Below the pieces are notes generated by a model. That model did no database searches and was not told the DNA's origin. It saw only the letters and a list, made by a program, of their open reading frames with translations. The translations under genes were made by a program, and so were the position numbers. A stretch of DNA of 64,000 bases from Bacillus_BA fengqiuensis. GTDB lineage: Bacteria; Bacillota; Bacilli; Bacillales; Bacillaceae_H. Position 1 is the stretch's first letter; each line of letters begins with the position of its first letter. The stretch lies in NCBI GenBank assembly GCA_030813035.1, contig JAUSTV010000010.1. The stretch is one strand, 5' to 3'. Positions 1 through 8,852 of the stretch are shown here, piece after piece.

Positions 1-483
1 CGTTAGATCCAAGTACTGGTTTGCATACTTTTCCATTCCTAATTCCTTGGCAATTCCCGCCGTCAATCTGATTTTCTCAGGTACTGCTTCCGGTTCAATC
101 CTGGCGAAGGTATCTGCTAGTACAAGACCACTTACACGATCGGGATACTGTTGTGCAAAAGCAAGTGCCTGAACACCCCCCATAGAGACACCGCAAATAA
201 CCACTTTTTGTAAACCTAAGAAATCTATTAACTGTAAAATGTCATTCACCCAAAGATCCAAGCTGATTCCTGTATTCCAGGTAGATTTTCCATGTCCGCG
301 GGCATCGGGGGCGATCAATAACCTCCCCATTCCATCTAAATCCTCTAATTGATATTTCCATATCTGATGATCTGTACCCAAACTATGAAGGAATACAATT
401 CCCTCATGAGTCCCTGTGGTATTCAGATTCTCCGTCTGATGATGATAAAATAAACTTTCTTTATCGGTTTTCAAAAAAGGCAT
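1..483 (-). CDS. Alpha/beta hydrolase, C-terminus outside the window
   Basis: The first 161 residues of an alpha/beta-hydrolase are visible, running off the left edge. The N-terminal part has the oxyanion region HSLGTD and a DARGHGKS segment, then the nucleophile elbow GVSMGG with Ser100. This layout is typical of 3-oxoadipate enol-lactonase-like esterases of about 260 residues, but the acid and histidine of the triad lie outside the window, so the substrate is unknown. The ATG at 481-483 follows a GGAGGGAG ribosome binding site. The adjoining genes are aromatic and carboxylate catabolic genes on the same strand, so a role in ring-fission product or ester hydrolysis is possible, but this is inference. 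Confidence 0.8.
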   Translation of the reverse strand, partial: MPFLKTDKESLFYHHQTENLNTTGTHEGIVFLHSLGTDHQIWKYQLEDLDGMGRLLIAPDARGHGKSTWNTGISLDLWVNDILQLIDFLGLQKVVICGVSMGGVQALAFAQQYPDRVSGLVLADTFARIEPEAVPEKIRLTAGIAKELGMEKYANQYLDLT

Positions 484-627
484 AAATCTCCCTCCAGTTA
501 AAATATTGGGATGTCACAAATTATTATTTCGGTCCAAAATCTTTTCAAATCACTATTAATCATGTTTTATAATGATTGTTTTTCAGAATTGGTTAAGGGC
601 ATCTGCTTTCTTACGTTTTAAAACTAG

Positions 628-658
628 CCCTGCCTGCTTGCTTTTTAAGTCGGCAGGG
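628..658 (-). terminator. Possible terminator after the TRAP transporter genes
   Basis: A 7-bp stem (CCCTGCC with GGCAGGG) with a 17-base loop lies about 70 bases past the TRAP permease stop codon, followed on the minus strand by a short T-rich stretch. The stem is short and the loop long, so this is a weak call. The rest of 484-727 shows no gene I can support. Confidence 0.3.
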
Positions 659-727
659 TTCAAGTATATAGAGCATTTGTCCGGTAAACGAAAAGTAGGA
701 GTGCTGCTGTGCCTGACTTACTGTGTT

Positions 728-2635
728 CTAAAAATTCCCTGTCTTAAAAAGAGAAGAATCTTGTTCAGACACGATTAGCTGTTTCTTCTTGCGCAGTTTT
801 TGATAATAAAGAATAATGACAAGCACACCCGTTCCTACCAGGCTTGTAATCGTCTCAGGATAGATTAACAACAGGGCAGCGACAATTAAGAAAACCCTTA
901 CAATTGAAGCCGTATGTGTAAATACGTGACCGATAATGGCTGCAGAAAAAGCAAAAATCCCTAATATTGTAAATAACGTAACAAAACCAATTTCTAGAGG
1001 AGACCCGATTAGTAAAATAGCTGGATTAATAACAAAGGCAAACGGGATTAAAAAGGATGAACCGGCTAGAAGCATAGATGTCCAACCCGTTTTTGACAAA
1101 TTTGACTTGGCGATTCCCGCTGCGCTGTAGGAGGCTAAAGCTACTGGAGGTGTGATCATTGATAGAATAGCAAAATAAAAAATAAACATATGCGCTCCAA
1201 GGTCAATAATGCCGAAAGTGACCAAGGCCGGAGCCATCAAAATGGACCCCATAATGTATGCAGATGTAGTTGGTAAACCCATCCCAATAACAATAGTGGC
1301 GATCGCAACAAGAATCAAAGCTAAATAAAGATTGCCGTAAGACAGGCCCATTACCATTTCGGTAAATTTCAAACCTAATCCGGAAAATGAAATGACACCG
1401 ATGATAATGCCTGCTAAAGCACAAGGAATAGCTACTTGCAAGGCCTGCTTTGCCCCGCTTTCTAAAGCTTCAAGAACTTGCTTTATATTCATACGGGTAG
1501 TTTTACGCAAAAAACTTATAACAATCGTAGCAATAATGGCGTAATACGCTGAAGTAAGGAGAGAAAATCCTCCCATCATAAGATAAACCAGCAGGATAAG
1601 AGGAATTATCATATGGGCCCGTTCTTTTACCTCTTTTTTAATATCTGGCATATCTTCCTTCGCCATCCCTTTCATTCCGTCTTTCGAAGCCTGCAAATGA
1701 ACAACTAAGAAATTTTGAATGTAAAAGAGGAGGGACGGAATAATCGCAGCAAACGCAATCGTTGCATAAGGATAACCAAGCGTCTCAGCCATTACGAAAG
1801 CGGCTGCCCCCATAATGGGTGGCATCAATTGGCCTCCTGTGGAAGAAACGGCTTCCACTGCTGCAGCAAACCTGCGTGAATACCCTGTTTTTATCATCAA
1901 AGGGATCGTGAAAATACCAGAGGCAACCACATTCGCTACGGCACTTCCACTGATGCTTCCCATTAAACCTCCAGAGAGGACGGCTGCCTTGGCTGGGCCG
2001 CCTTTATATCTTCCTGTTAACCAAAAGGACAGATCATTAAACAGCTTTCCGCCTCCAGAGACTTCAAGAAACGCTCCAAATAAAACAAAATAAAAAACAC
2101 TGTCAGCGGAAACCGCAAGTGGAACTCCAAATATTCCCTGAGGAGATAAAAACTGCAAATCGATCATATCCTTAAAACTTAAGCCCCGATGCGCCAATAG
2201 CCCTGGAAGCTTATCCCCTAAAAATCCGTAGGCTAAAAATATGACTGCCAATATTGTCATGGCATTGCCCATTATTCGTCTTGATGCTTCTAAAAGCAGC
2301 AAAATCAAACTAATTCCGAAAAAGTAATCTGCCCCGGTAATCCCATCAACAAACCATACCCTTGAACCTATCCTATCTACATTCACAAAAATATATCCTG
2401 CGATGATCATCGATAGCAAAGCGCAAAGATAGTCAATTGCCCTTACCCACTTTTTGCTTTCATCCTTCGATATCCGAAAAAGCAGGAATGCCAAAGCAAG
2501 AGCAAACCCGATATGGAGTGCCCGCTGAGCAAGCGCTGGTAAAGAGCCAAATGCTGCTGTATAAAGATGGTATAATGACCAGCTGACCGCTACTAAAAAA
2601 ACCGGACTCTTTAACATTCTCATTATTTTAACCAT
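728..2635 (-). CDS. TRAP transporter fused permease, TAXI type
   Basis: A 635-residue, very hydrophobic membrane protein with the length and architecture of the fused small (DctQ-like) plus large (DctM-like) TRAP permease that partners TAXI binding proteins. The N-terminal quarter has several membrane segments. The large-subunit part includes GLPTTSAYIMGSILMAP, a typical DctM-type loop near residue 460. It mediates ion-driven import of a carboxylate delivered by the binding protein encoded just upstream. Its start overlaps the end of that gene by 13 bases, so the two are translationally coupled. The substrate cannot be read from sequence; the neighbouring aromatic catabolic operon suggests an organic acid (inference). 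Confidence 0.92.
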   Translation of the reverse strand: MVKIMRMLKSPVFLVAVSWSLYHLYTAAFGSLPALAQRALHIGFALALAFLLFRISKDESKKWVRAIDYLCALLSMIIAGYIFVNVDRIGSRVWFVDGITGADYFFGISLILLLLEASRRIMGNAMTILAVIFLAYGFLGDKLPGLLAHRGLSFKDMIDLQFLSPQGIFGVPLAVSADSVFYFVLFGAFLEVSGGGKLFNDLSFWLTGRYKGGPAKAAVLSGGLMGSISGSAVANVVASGIFTIPLMIKTGYSRRFAAAVEAVSSTGGQLMPPIMGAAAFVMAETLGYPYATIAFAAIIPSLLFYIQNFLVVHLQASKDGMKGMAKEDMPDIKKEVKERAHMIIPLILLVYLMMGGFSLLTSAYYAIIATIVISFLRKTTRMNIKQVLEALESGAKQALQVAIPCALAGIIIGVISFSGLGLKFTEMVMGLSYGNLYLALILVAIATIVIGMGLPTTSAYIMGSILMAPALVTFGIIDLGAHMFIFYFAILSMITPPVALASYSAAGIAKSNLSKTGWTSMLLAGSSFLIPFAFVINPAILLIGSPLEIGFVTLFTILGIFAFSAAIIGHVFTHTASIVRVFLIVAALLLIYPETITSLVGTGVLVIILYYQKLRKKKQLIVSEQDSSLFKTGNF

Positions 2636-3699
2636 CCTTTTTCTTTATAGTATTTCTCTGCTCCCGGATGTAAGGGGATACCTAGTTTTTCAGGCCTCCA
2701 GGCCTCTTCCGGATTAAATGCTGCCAATGCTTTGTGCACTGCAACCAAATCAGATTTATTCTCGGAAATTAACTTAGTAATGCTATATGCCTGATCTTCC
2801 GGAAGATCTTGATTTGCTATAAGTACTGTCGGGAATCCAACCGTTTTCACCGGTTCATCCTGTCCTTTAAATCCGCCGGCAGGAAGTTCAGCTGCTTCAT
2901 ATCCAATTCCTTCTAATTTTCTAATAACATCGTCGTCAATCGGCATGAATTTTACCGGAGTACTGAGGGCAATTTCGGTAAAGGCCTGATGTCCCTTTGT
3001 AATAACTTGGATCATCATATCGGCCCTTCCATCCTGGAAGGCCTGTTGAATCACATCAAATGTTGTATGTGATACGGATCCGCCATTTTGTTTAATAGTC
3101 TCATAAGTTAAGCCGTATTGTTCCAAGATCTGACTGGTCGCAAATTCTCCTAAACTGCCTACGTTAATAGCCATTAACCTGATGGGTGCTTTTTTCTCTT
3201 TTAAGTCTTTGAGGCTTTCAATACCGTATTTGTCTGTAAAATCTTTTCTTAATACGATTCCTACGTAATACTGGTCAAAATTTCCTGCCAAGGCCCGGAT
3301 ATTATCATGTTTTTTTTCATAGGCCACGTTGCCTTCAAAAGCCCACTTATTCGTCACACTGAAGCTAAGAGCGAGCTCTGATTTTTTATCGGCCACCATT
3401 GTTGGATTACCTATCCCGCCTGCATAAGGAAGAACGTCAAAGACAGACCCCGCAGGCATGTTTTTCCTTAAAACTTCTGCCATCGCAGCACCGTAAACAT
3501 ACCAGGGGCTGCCCTGTGTTAAGGTTGCTATTTTTAGTTTGACTGGGTCACCTCCAATTTTCTCTTTACTAGTTTCACTTTGTGCCCATACCTTTGGTGT
3601 AGTAATCTTTACTTGATTGGAAGGCAATGCTGAGGAACATCCTACTGTAAAAAAAGAGACAAAAACAATAAATAGTGTCTTTAATTGCTTTACTCTCAT
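2623..3699 (-). CDS. TAXI-family TRAP solute-binding lipoprotein
   Basis: A 358-residue extracytoplasmic binding protein. It has a lipoprotein signal peptide with a lipobox ending at Cys21 (TVGC), so it is anchored to the outer face of the membrane. The mature part starts with the TAXI hallmark region LKIATLTQGSPWYVYGAAM and continues with YAGGIGNPTMV and a ligand-pocket region around SFSVTNKWAFEG. The ATG follows a clear AAGGAGG site. It is cotranscribed with the fused TRAP permease and would deliver its ligand to it. TAXI proteins bind glutamate, oxoglutarate and other carboxylates; the ligand here is unknown. Confidence 0.92.
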   Translation of the reverse strand: MRVKQLKTLFIVFVSFFTVGCSSALPSNQVKITTPKVWAQSETSKEKIGGDPVKLKIATLTQGSPWYVYGAAMAEVLRKNMPAGSVFDVLPYAGGIGNPTMVADKKSELALSFSVTNKWAFEGNVAYEKKHDNIRALAGNFDQYYVGIVLRKDFTDKYGIESLKDLKEKKAPIRLMAINVGSLGEFATSQILEQYGLTYETIKQNGGSVSHTTFDVIQQAFQDGRADMMIQVITKGHQAFTEIALSTPVKFMPIDDDVIRKLEGIGYEAAELPAGGFKGQDEPVKTVGFPTVLIANQDLPEDQAYSITKLISENKSDLVAVHKALAAFNPEEAWRPEKLGIPLHPGAEKYYKEKGWLK

Positions 3700-3828
3700 T
3701 TTGAAAGCCTCCTTAAGAGTAAAATCTTATTGATTTGATGTTTCCACTGATGTGAAACAGTGCAGTTTTCGCAAACAACATTCACATCCCGCTCTATCGA
3801 TAAACAGATTAGCCTCCATTTGCAGTAA

Positions 3829-3863
3829 ACGTTTAGACTATCCTTAAAGGATAGTCTAAACGT
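3829..3863 (-). terminator. Rho-independent terminator after ubiD-family gene
   Basis: A perfect 15-bp inverted repeat (ACGTTTAGACTATCC and its complement) with a 5-base loop lies 25 bases past the UbiD-family stop codon. The T-run is weak on the minus strand, but the stem is long. It separates the decarboxylase operon from the TRAP transporter genes, which have their own ribosome binding site and probably their own promoter in 3700-3828. Confidence 0.65.
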
Positions 3864-3887
3864 CTTTTCATGAAGTTTTGCGCTGTT

Positions 3888-5285
3888 TTAGAAGTTTTTC
3901 TCTCCTTCAAGATGAACGGATTGAATTGATTTATGAGGATTGATATATTCCTCTACATTGCTCTCATTATAACCAGGAATTTGAACTCGCAAGTATCGCA
4001 TCGGTTCACTGTTTAAAGGAACCGTACAGTCGAATCCCATCTTTGAGCCAACTCCTTCGCGGGTAGACGGATCAAGTTTCGAGCCCTGTGCTTCATGGAT
4101 GACGACTAAATCTTTGTCCGCTTGAAAGCGGGTAGCAATCGCCCATTCCACCTCTTCCATATTAAAAATATCAACCTCTTCATCCGTAACGACGACATGT
4201 TTAATATCAAAACTGTTAGCAAAAGCAGCTAAAATCGCATTTTTCGCTTCACCATCATTTCGTTTTTTGATTGAAACAATGGCATGATAGCGGCATGTAC
4301 CACCAACGCTCATATGCACCGCTGTTACTGACGGGACAGTCTGGCGAACGCTTTGGAAGAGACTGGCCTCACGCGGAATGCCGCCAAGCAGAAGATGCTC
4401 GTATCCCGCTGGGACAATCGTGTAAAAAATCGGATTGTTTCGGTGAGTAACCGCCGTAATCTCAATTACCTCTTTGTCGCTGCGAGGTCCATAGTATTTC
4501 GGGAATTCTCCAAACGGCCCTTCCGGCTCACGAACATGCGGAAGAATTTTGCCTTCTAATACAATTTCCGCGTAAGCCGGGACATCAATATCGACGGTCT
4601 CACACCGAACCACTTCCAATGGTTCTCCCCTAAGAGCACTTGCAATTTCTAATTCATCTACCCCGAACGGAGTACTTGCTTGCGATGCAAGTAAAGTCAC
4701 CGGATCAACTCCAATGGCAATGGCACATTCCAGTGGTCTCCCCGCCTCCTCGGCCTGTTTGTACAAATGAAACGTATGGCGAGGCAAGATGAGGGCCCCT
4801 ATCTTATTTTTTCCAGAAATTTGGAGTCGGTGAATCGAAACGTTCTGCTTCCGAGTGACTGGATCCCGAACGATAAACAATCCAGCCGTGATATAATTAC
4901 CCGAATCCTTCTCATGATGGACAGGAATAGGAAACATTTTCATCAAATCGATATTTTCTAAGATAATATTCTCCTTGACAGGTGCTTGTTCGTTGTTTAG
5001 CAATTGACAAGGAACAGGAGAAGCTACTGCTTCGGTAAATTTTGAAATCATTTGATATTGATCCGTTTCCAGCGCTTCCGCGAAATCTGCCCGTGTCGAA
5101 CAAATACCGGAAACAACCGGAATCTGATAATCTTCAACCTGTGTAAAATAGGTTGCTTTTTTGCCATCTAATTTTTTGGCTACTTTTGCGACTTCATACT
5201 GTAAACTAACCTTTCGATCAATGACCGCCAGACGTTCAGTCGTTTGAAGATGCTCAAGCCAAGTTCGAAATGTCCTTGCTTTCAT
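3888..5285 (-). CDS. UbiD-family prenylated-FMN decarboxylase
   Basis: A 465-residue member of the UbiD family, which reversibly decarboxylates aromatic or alpha,beta-unsaturated acids using prenylated FMN. Family features seen are NVSIHRLQISG (the N/R cofactor-binding stretch), EGPFGEFPKYYG with the conserved glutamates, and a metal-site region near VVTDEEVDIFN. The start is placed at 5285, where an AAGGAGGAG site lies 9 bases upstream; the longer reading frame would begin inside the preceding gene. It is last in an operon that begins with a ubiX-like gene, the source of prenyl-FMN, which supports function. Sequence differs from B. subtilis BsdC, so phenolic acid specificity is not assumed. 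Confidence 0.88.
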   Translation of the reverse strand: MKARTFRTWLEHLQTTERLAVIDRKVSLQYEVAKVAKKLDGKKATYFTQVEDYQIPVVSGICSTRADFAEALETDQYQMISKFTEAVASPVPCQLLNNEQAPVKENIILENIDLMKMFPIPVHHEKDSGNYITAGLFIVRDPVTRKQNVSIHRLQISGKNKIGALILPRHTFHLYKQAEEAGRPLECAIAIGVDPVTLLASQASTPFGVDELEIASALRGEPLEVVRCETVDIDVPAYAEIVLEGKILPHVREPEGPFGEFPKYYGPRSDKEVIEITAVTHRNNPIFYTIVPAGYEHLLLGGIPREASLFQSVRQTVPSVTAVHMSVGGTCRYHAIVSIKKRNDGEAKNAILAAFANSFDIKHVVVTDEEVDIFNMEEVEWAIATRFQADKDLVVIHEAQGSKLDPSTREGVGSKMGFDCTVPLNSEPMRYLRVQIPGYNESNVEEYINPHKSIQSVHLEGEKNF

Positions 5286-5301
5286 ACAAAAGATCTCCTC
5301 C

Positions 5302-6153
5302 TTAAGCGGTAACTGATGCACCTAATATATCTTTCAATCTACGTTCGAACATTTTCGTCACTCTTTCACGCCCCCGGACTTCAGGAGGGGTTGGATATTC
5401 CTTGCCATCTACAATGACCGGCTGATCATATCGAACCAAGATAAGAGGAAGATATTCGTCGTACAACGCACGAATTCGCTTCGCATGCTCGGGGTTACGG
5501 GCAAACAGCTTTAACATGCGAAGCCCGAAACCGACATGGCGTCCTTCGTCTTCCTTGATGCGAGCATATCCTTCGGCCAAACCGGGAAACAATCCTTTAC
5601 TCCCGAATACCGCTTGGAATATATCGTATCCAGTCATCGCTTGAACACCTTCTATAATCCCTTGGTAATGGGTTAACCCTTCAACAAGTGCCGCCTCCCG
5701 TTCCTCTTCTCCTTGTTCAAGAGCGGCCAGCATTTTTTTTACACGCTCATCAAGCTTCTGTTGAACCATATTTTTCACTGAAGGAATTCGCTCACGACCG
5801 ATTACCTCTTTAAAATAGCGCATAAAAAATTCGGTATGTTTAAACTCTTCGAGTAATTGAGTACTGAGGAATGCCTGTTGTTCCGTAGAGGAACCCAGCA
5901 TAATCCAGGGACAGAACTTTAAGGCTACATTTTCTTCAGCATCGAGAAATCCTGTACAAAAATGAATAAGATAGCCTTTTAGGTCCTCGTCAAGCGCTTC
6001 AAAATCTTTTTTATCCTGGCTAAGGTCAATAGCGGCAGGATCCCACGTCCCAAATCGAATGGCTTTTCGATATAAATCCCACGCCACTTCATCTGTCGTC
6101 TTATCCAAACTAGGAATTAATTCTTCATTCTGGTTTAATACATTTTTAGTCAT
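5302..6153 (-). CDS. R2-like ligand-binding oxidase (R2lox-like di-metal protein)
   Basis: A 283-residue ferritin-fold protein of the ribonucleotide-reductase R2 superfamily. All six expected metal ligands are present: Glu73, Glu103, His106 (EFKH), Glu168, Glu203 and His206 (DEGRH). Val76 and Tyr163 sit exactly where R2lox proteins form their Val-Tyr ether cross-link, which separates it from the radical-generating R2 of nucleotide reduction. R2lox proteins hold a Mn/Fe cofactor and a fatty-acid-like ligand; their physiological reactions are unknown. No nrd genes are nearby. Instead it lies between an Fe-alcohol dehydrogenase and a UbiD decarboxylase, 59 bases after the first and 16 before the second, suggesting an oxidative step in that pathway (inference). 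The ATG follows AGGGGGG. Confidence 0.85.
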   Translation of the reverse strand: MTKNVLNQNEELIPSLDKTTDEVAWDLYRKAIRFGTWDPAAIDLSQDKKDFEALDEDLKGYLIHFCTGFLDAEENVALKFCPWIMLGSSTEQQAFLSTQLLEEFKHTEFFMRYFKEVIGRERIPSVKNMVQQKLDERVKKMLAALEQGEEEREAALVEGLTHYQGIIEGVQAMTGYDIFQAVFGSKGLFPGLAEGYARIKEDEGRHVGFGLRMLKLFARNPEHAKRIRALYDEYLPLILVRYDQPVIVDGKEYPTPPEVRGRERVTKMFERRLKDILGASVTA

Positions 6154-6212
6154 AACTATTCCCCCCTAAAATTTAATATAATGGAAGCGTTCTTAAAAAA
6201 CTCAATGCTTTC

Positions 6213-7364
6213 CTAATAAAGTTCCTTGAGCAGTTCTAAAATCTCTTCTTCTATTGCTTGGCGAGGATTAAATTTCCACATTCCGCTTTTCACGGAATCA
6301 GCTGCAATCATCTTGAGCTGATCTTCTTTAACCCCCACCTGCTGCAATCTCTGCGGCAGACCAATATCATCTCGCAACCTCGATACATCTTCTATTAATT
6401 GATCGATAATCTCCCAATCAGACAACGATCGGGTAATTTCCCGAAAAGCGCCGGCCATTTCAATATGTTTATCCATTCGGGAAATCGAATTATACCGGAT
6501 CACTCCAGGTAAAAGGAGGCCGATTGCCACTCCATGACTAACGTGCGCATGGCCGCTTAAGGCACTGCCAATCGCATGTGCTAAACCGAGGTAGGATTGA
6601 TTAAAGGCCATACCTGCCAAAAGACTGACTTCTGCCATTTTAATTCGCGCCTCTACATCCTCTCCGTTATAGACGGCACGACGAAGGTATTGGCTGACCG
6701 TACTCATGGCTGAAAATGCGAGCACATCACTGGCAGGCTGGGATGCCCGTGACACAAAGGTCTCTGCTCCATGTGCGAAAGCATCAAACCCTGATGCTGC
6801 TGTAATGGCAGGCGGTGCAGTCATCGTCATTTTCGGGTCAACAATACTTATATCCGGTGCAAGGAACGGGCTCGTTACCGTCACCTTACGATTCTCTTCC
6901 CAATCCGAAAAGACAGCAAAAATGGTCACTTCACTTCCGGTACCAGACGTGGTAGGTATCGCAATGAGAGGTATATTGGATTTTTGCTTAATGAGATTGA
7001 CTCCGGCATAATCACGAATGCTTCCACCATTGCCAGCGATTACACGAACGCCTTTTGCTGTATCGATTGGACTGCCCCCGCCAATGGCGATTAAAGCATC
7101 GGCTTCTTCCCGCTGAAACATTTGAGCCGCTTTGTCAACGGTTTCAACACTTGGATCCGGTTCCACTTCACTATAAATAACATAAGAAATTTGATGATCT
7201 TTTAAAATGTTTGTTACATTCTCAACGAGACCCGAATTTAACACCCCTTGATCCGTCACGATAAATGCCCGCTTTATTTCAAAAGGTAAATGATCAAGTT
7301 GTTTAATAGTGTTATAGCCAAAATGAATTTTCGTCGGGAGATGAAACTCAAATGAAGGATACAT
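6213..7364 (-). CDS. Iron-containing alcohol dehydrogenase
   Basis: A 383-residue group III metal-dependent alcohol dehydrogenase. The NAD-binding GGGSPIDTAK is at residues 95-104. The metal ligands are recognisable as Asp194 and His198 (GFDAFAHGAE), His263 and His277 in the family fingerprint GLAHAIGSALSGHAHVSHG. It interconverts an alcohol and an aldehyde with NAD(H). The aldehyde dehydrogenase gene ends 14 bases upstream, so the pair can oxidise an alcohol to its acid. The ATG follows AAAGGGGA. The chain length of the substrate cannot be predicted from sequence. Confidence 0.93.
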   Translation of the reverse strand: MYPSFEFHLPTKIHFGYNTIKQLDHLPFEIKRAFIVTDQGVLNSGLVENVTNILKDHQISYVIYSEVEPDPSVETVDKAAQMFQREEADALIAIGGGSPIDTAKGVRVIAGNGGSIRDYAGVNLIKQKSNIPLIAIPTTSGTGSEVTIFAVFSDWEENRKVTVTSPFLAPDISIVDPKMTMTAPPAITAASGFDAFAHGAETFVSRASQPASDVLAFSAMSTVSQYLRRAVYNGEDVEARIKMAEVSLLAGMAFNQSYLGLAHAIGSALSGHAHVSHGVAIGLLLPGVIRYNSISRMDKHIEMAGAFREITRSLSDWEIIDQLIEDVSRLRDDIGLPQRLQQVGVKEDQLKMIAADSVKSGMWKFNPRQAIEEEILELLKELY

Positions 7365-7378
7365 AATTGATTTCCCCT

Positions 7379-8836
7379 TTATTCTTCTATTTCGATATTG
7401 ATATGTTTCGTTTCCGTATATTCCAATAATCCTTCTATTCCCCTTGTACGTCCTATTCCACTTTCTTTATATCCCCCAAATTCAGCTTGCGGGTAATTTT
7501 TGTTATAGGTGTTAATCCAAACAGTTCCTGCCTCTACTTTTTTCGCAACACGCATCGCTCTGTTGACGTCTTTTGTCCAAACCCCGGCAGCTAAACCGAA
7601 AATAGTTCCATTAGCGAGAGAAATGGCTTCTTCCTCATCTTTAAAAACTTGTACAACCAGAACAGGACCAAAAATTTCTTCCTGTGCGATTCTTGATTCA
7701 ATTGGTACCTCATCAAAAATGGTTGGCTCGATATAAAAACCGTTATCGTATTCGCCGCCGATTAGTCTATTGCCTCCCGTAACAAGCTTGGCATCTCGCC
7801 TGCCAATCTCGCAATATTCCAAAATTTTATTCAACTGGTCTTCCGAGATGACAGGTCCCATATCGGTTGATTCATTTAATCCATTACCCACTTTCAATTT
7901 TTCGGCCTCTTTGCGTAACCCTTCTATCACTTCCTGATGGATCGATTCATGAACAATCACTCTTGAACCCGCAAAACACATTTGGCCCGCTGTAATAAAG
8001 GCTGATTTTGCCACAGTTGGGATGGCTTTGTTTAGATTGGCGTCGGGGAATAAGATGTTTGGAGATTTCCCTCCAAGTTCAAGAGCCAGTTTCTTTACCT
8101 TTTCTGCTGCTTGTTTCATCAAATTTTTGCCCGTCGTCGTATCACCTGTAAAGCTAATGGCATCAACATCAGGATTTGTCGTCATTTCATCTCCGATCAC
8201 CTTACCTGGTCCTGTCACGATATTAACAATTCCTGGTGGAAAATCAGCATTTTCTTCGATTAATTTGACAATAGCCGTGCTTACGAGCGGTGTACGGCTT
8301 GCAGGCTTTAGAACCACCGCATTCCCCGCAGCAAGGGCAGGAGCGACCTCTCGAATCATCAGCATAGCCGGCCAGTTCCACGGTGAAATAATTCCTACAA
8401 CTCCAATTGGTTCTTTGTCAATGATGCCATATGAAGTGGCGGAAAGGTTAATAGACCTTCCGAATACGCTGCGAGCCATACCTGCAAAGTATTTTAGCGT
8501 ATCAATACAAGCATCCAATTCTATACGTGACTCTTTGAGCGGCTTTCCGTTCTCCATCGTTAGAAGCCGAGCTACTTCTTCTCTGTTTTCCTTCAAACGA
8601 TAGGCCCATTGCATTAAAGCATCAGAGCGCCGCGAAGAATTTGAACGCCAATCGGATGTTTCAAATGCCGTCTTCGCATTGTTAATAGCTAATTTAATAT
8701 CTTCTAATCCTGATTTTTGCGACTCTCCAACAATCTCACCTGTAGCAGGATTTACAGATTCCATCGTTTCGCCGGTTTTAGCTTCCCGCCACTCGCCATT
8801 AATATAATTTCTAGTCATTTCTATTTTGGTCAACAT
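7379..8836 (-). CDS. NAD(P)-dependent aldehyde dehydrogenase
   Basis: A 485-residue classical aldehyde dehydrogenase. The oxyanion Asn154 lies in SPWNWP, the general base Glu253 in LELGGKSPN, and the nucleophile Cys287 in GQMCFAG. It oxidises an aldehyde to the carboxylic acid in the cytoplasm. The start at 8836 follows AAGGGGG with good spacing; an internal ATG six codons later is less well placed. It sits between the MFS transporter and the iron alcohol dehydrogenase in one operon, consistent with an alcohol to aldehyde to acid sequence feeding the UbiD decarboxylase. Substrate unknown. Confidence 0.93.
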   Translation of the reverse strand: MLTKIEMTRNYINGEWREAKTGETMESVNPATGEIVGESQKSGLEDIKLAINNAKTAFETSDWRSNSSRRSDALMQWAYRLKENREEVARLLTMENGKPLKESRIELDACIDTLKYFAGMARSVFGRSINLSATSYGIIDKEPIGVVGIISPWNWPAMLMIREVAPALAAGNAVVLKPASRTPLVSTAIVKLIEENADFPPGIVNIVTGPGKVIGDEMTTNPDVDAISFTGDTTTGKNLMKQAAEKVKKLALELGGKSPNILFPDANLNKAIPTVAKSAFITAGQMCFAGSRVIVHESIHQEVIEGLRKEAEKLKVGNGLNESTDMGPVISEDQLNKILEYCEIGRRDAKLVTGGNRLIGGEYDNGFYIEPTIFDEVPIESRIAQEEIFGPVLVVQVFKDEEEAISLANGTIFGLAAGVWTKDVNRAMRVAKKVEAGTVWINTYNKNYPQAEFGGYKESGIGRTRGIEGLLEYTETKHINIEIEE

Positions 8837-8852
8837 TTTTTATCCCCCTTAC

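Noticed and set aside
572..778. Short plus-strand frame in the gap before the TRAP permease
   Set aside because: Composition looks random, no ribosome binding site, and it overlaps the permease 3' end.
5302..6153. Class I ribonucleotide reductase beta subunit
   Set aside because: Val76 and Tyr163 match the R2lox cross-link pair and no nrdA/nrdI gene is near.
8022..8603. 193-codon plus-strand open frame
   Set aside because: It lies entirely antisense to the aldehyde dehydrogenase gene, has no ribosome binding site, and its translation matches nothing; the dehydrogenase frame carries all conserved residues.
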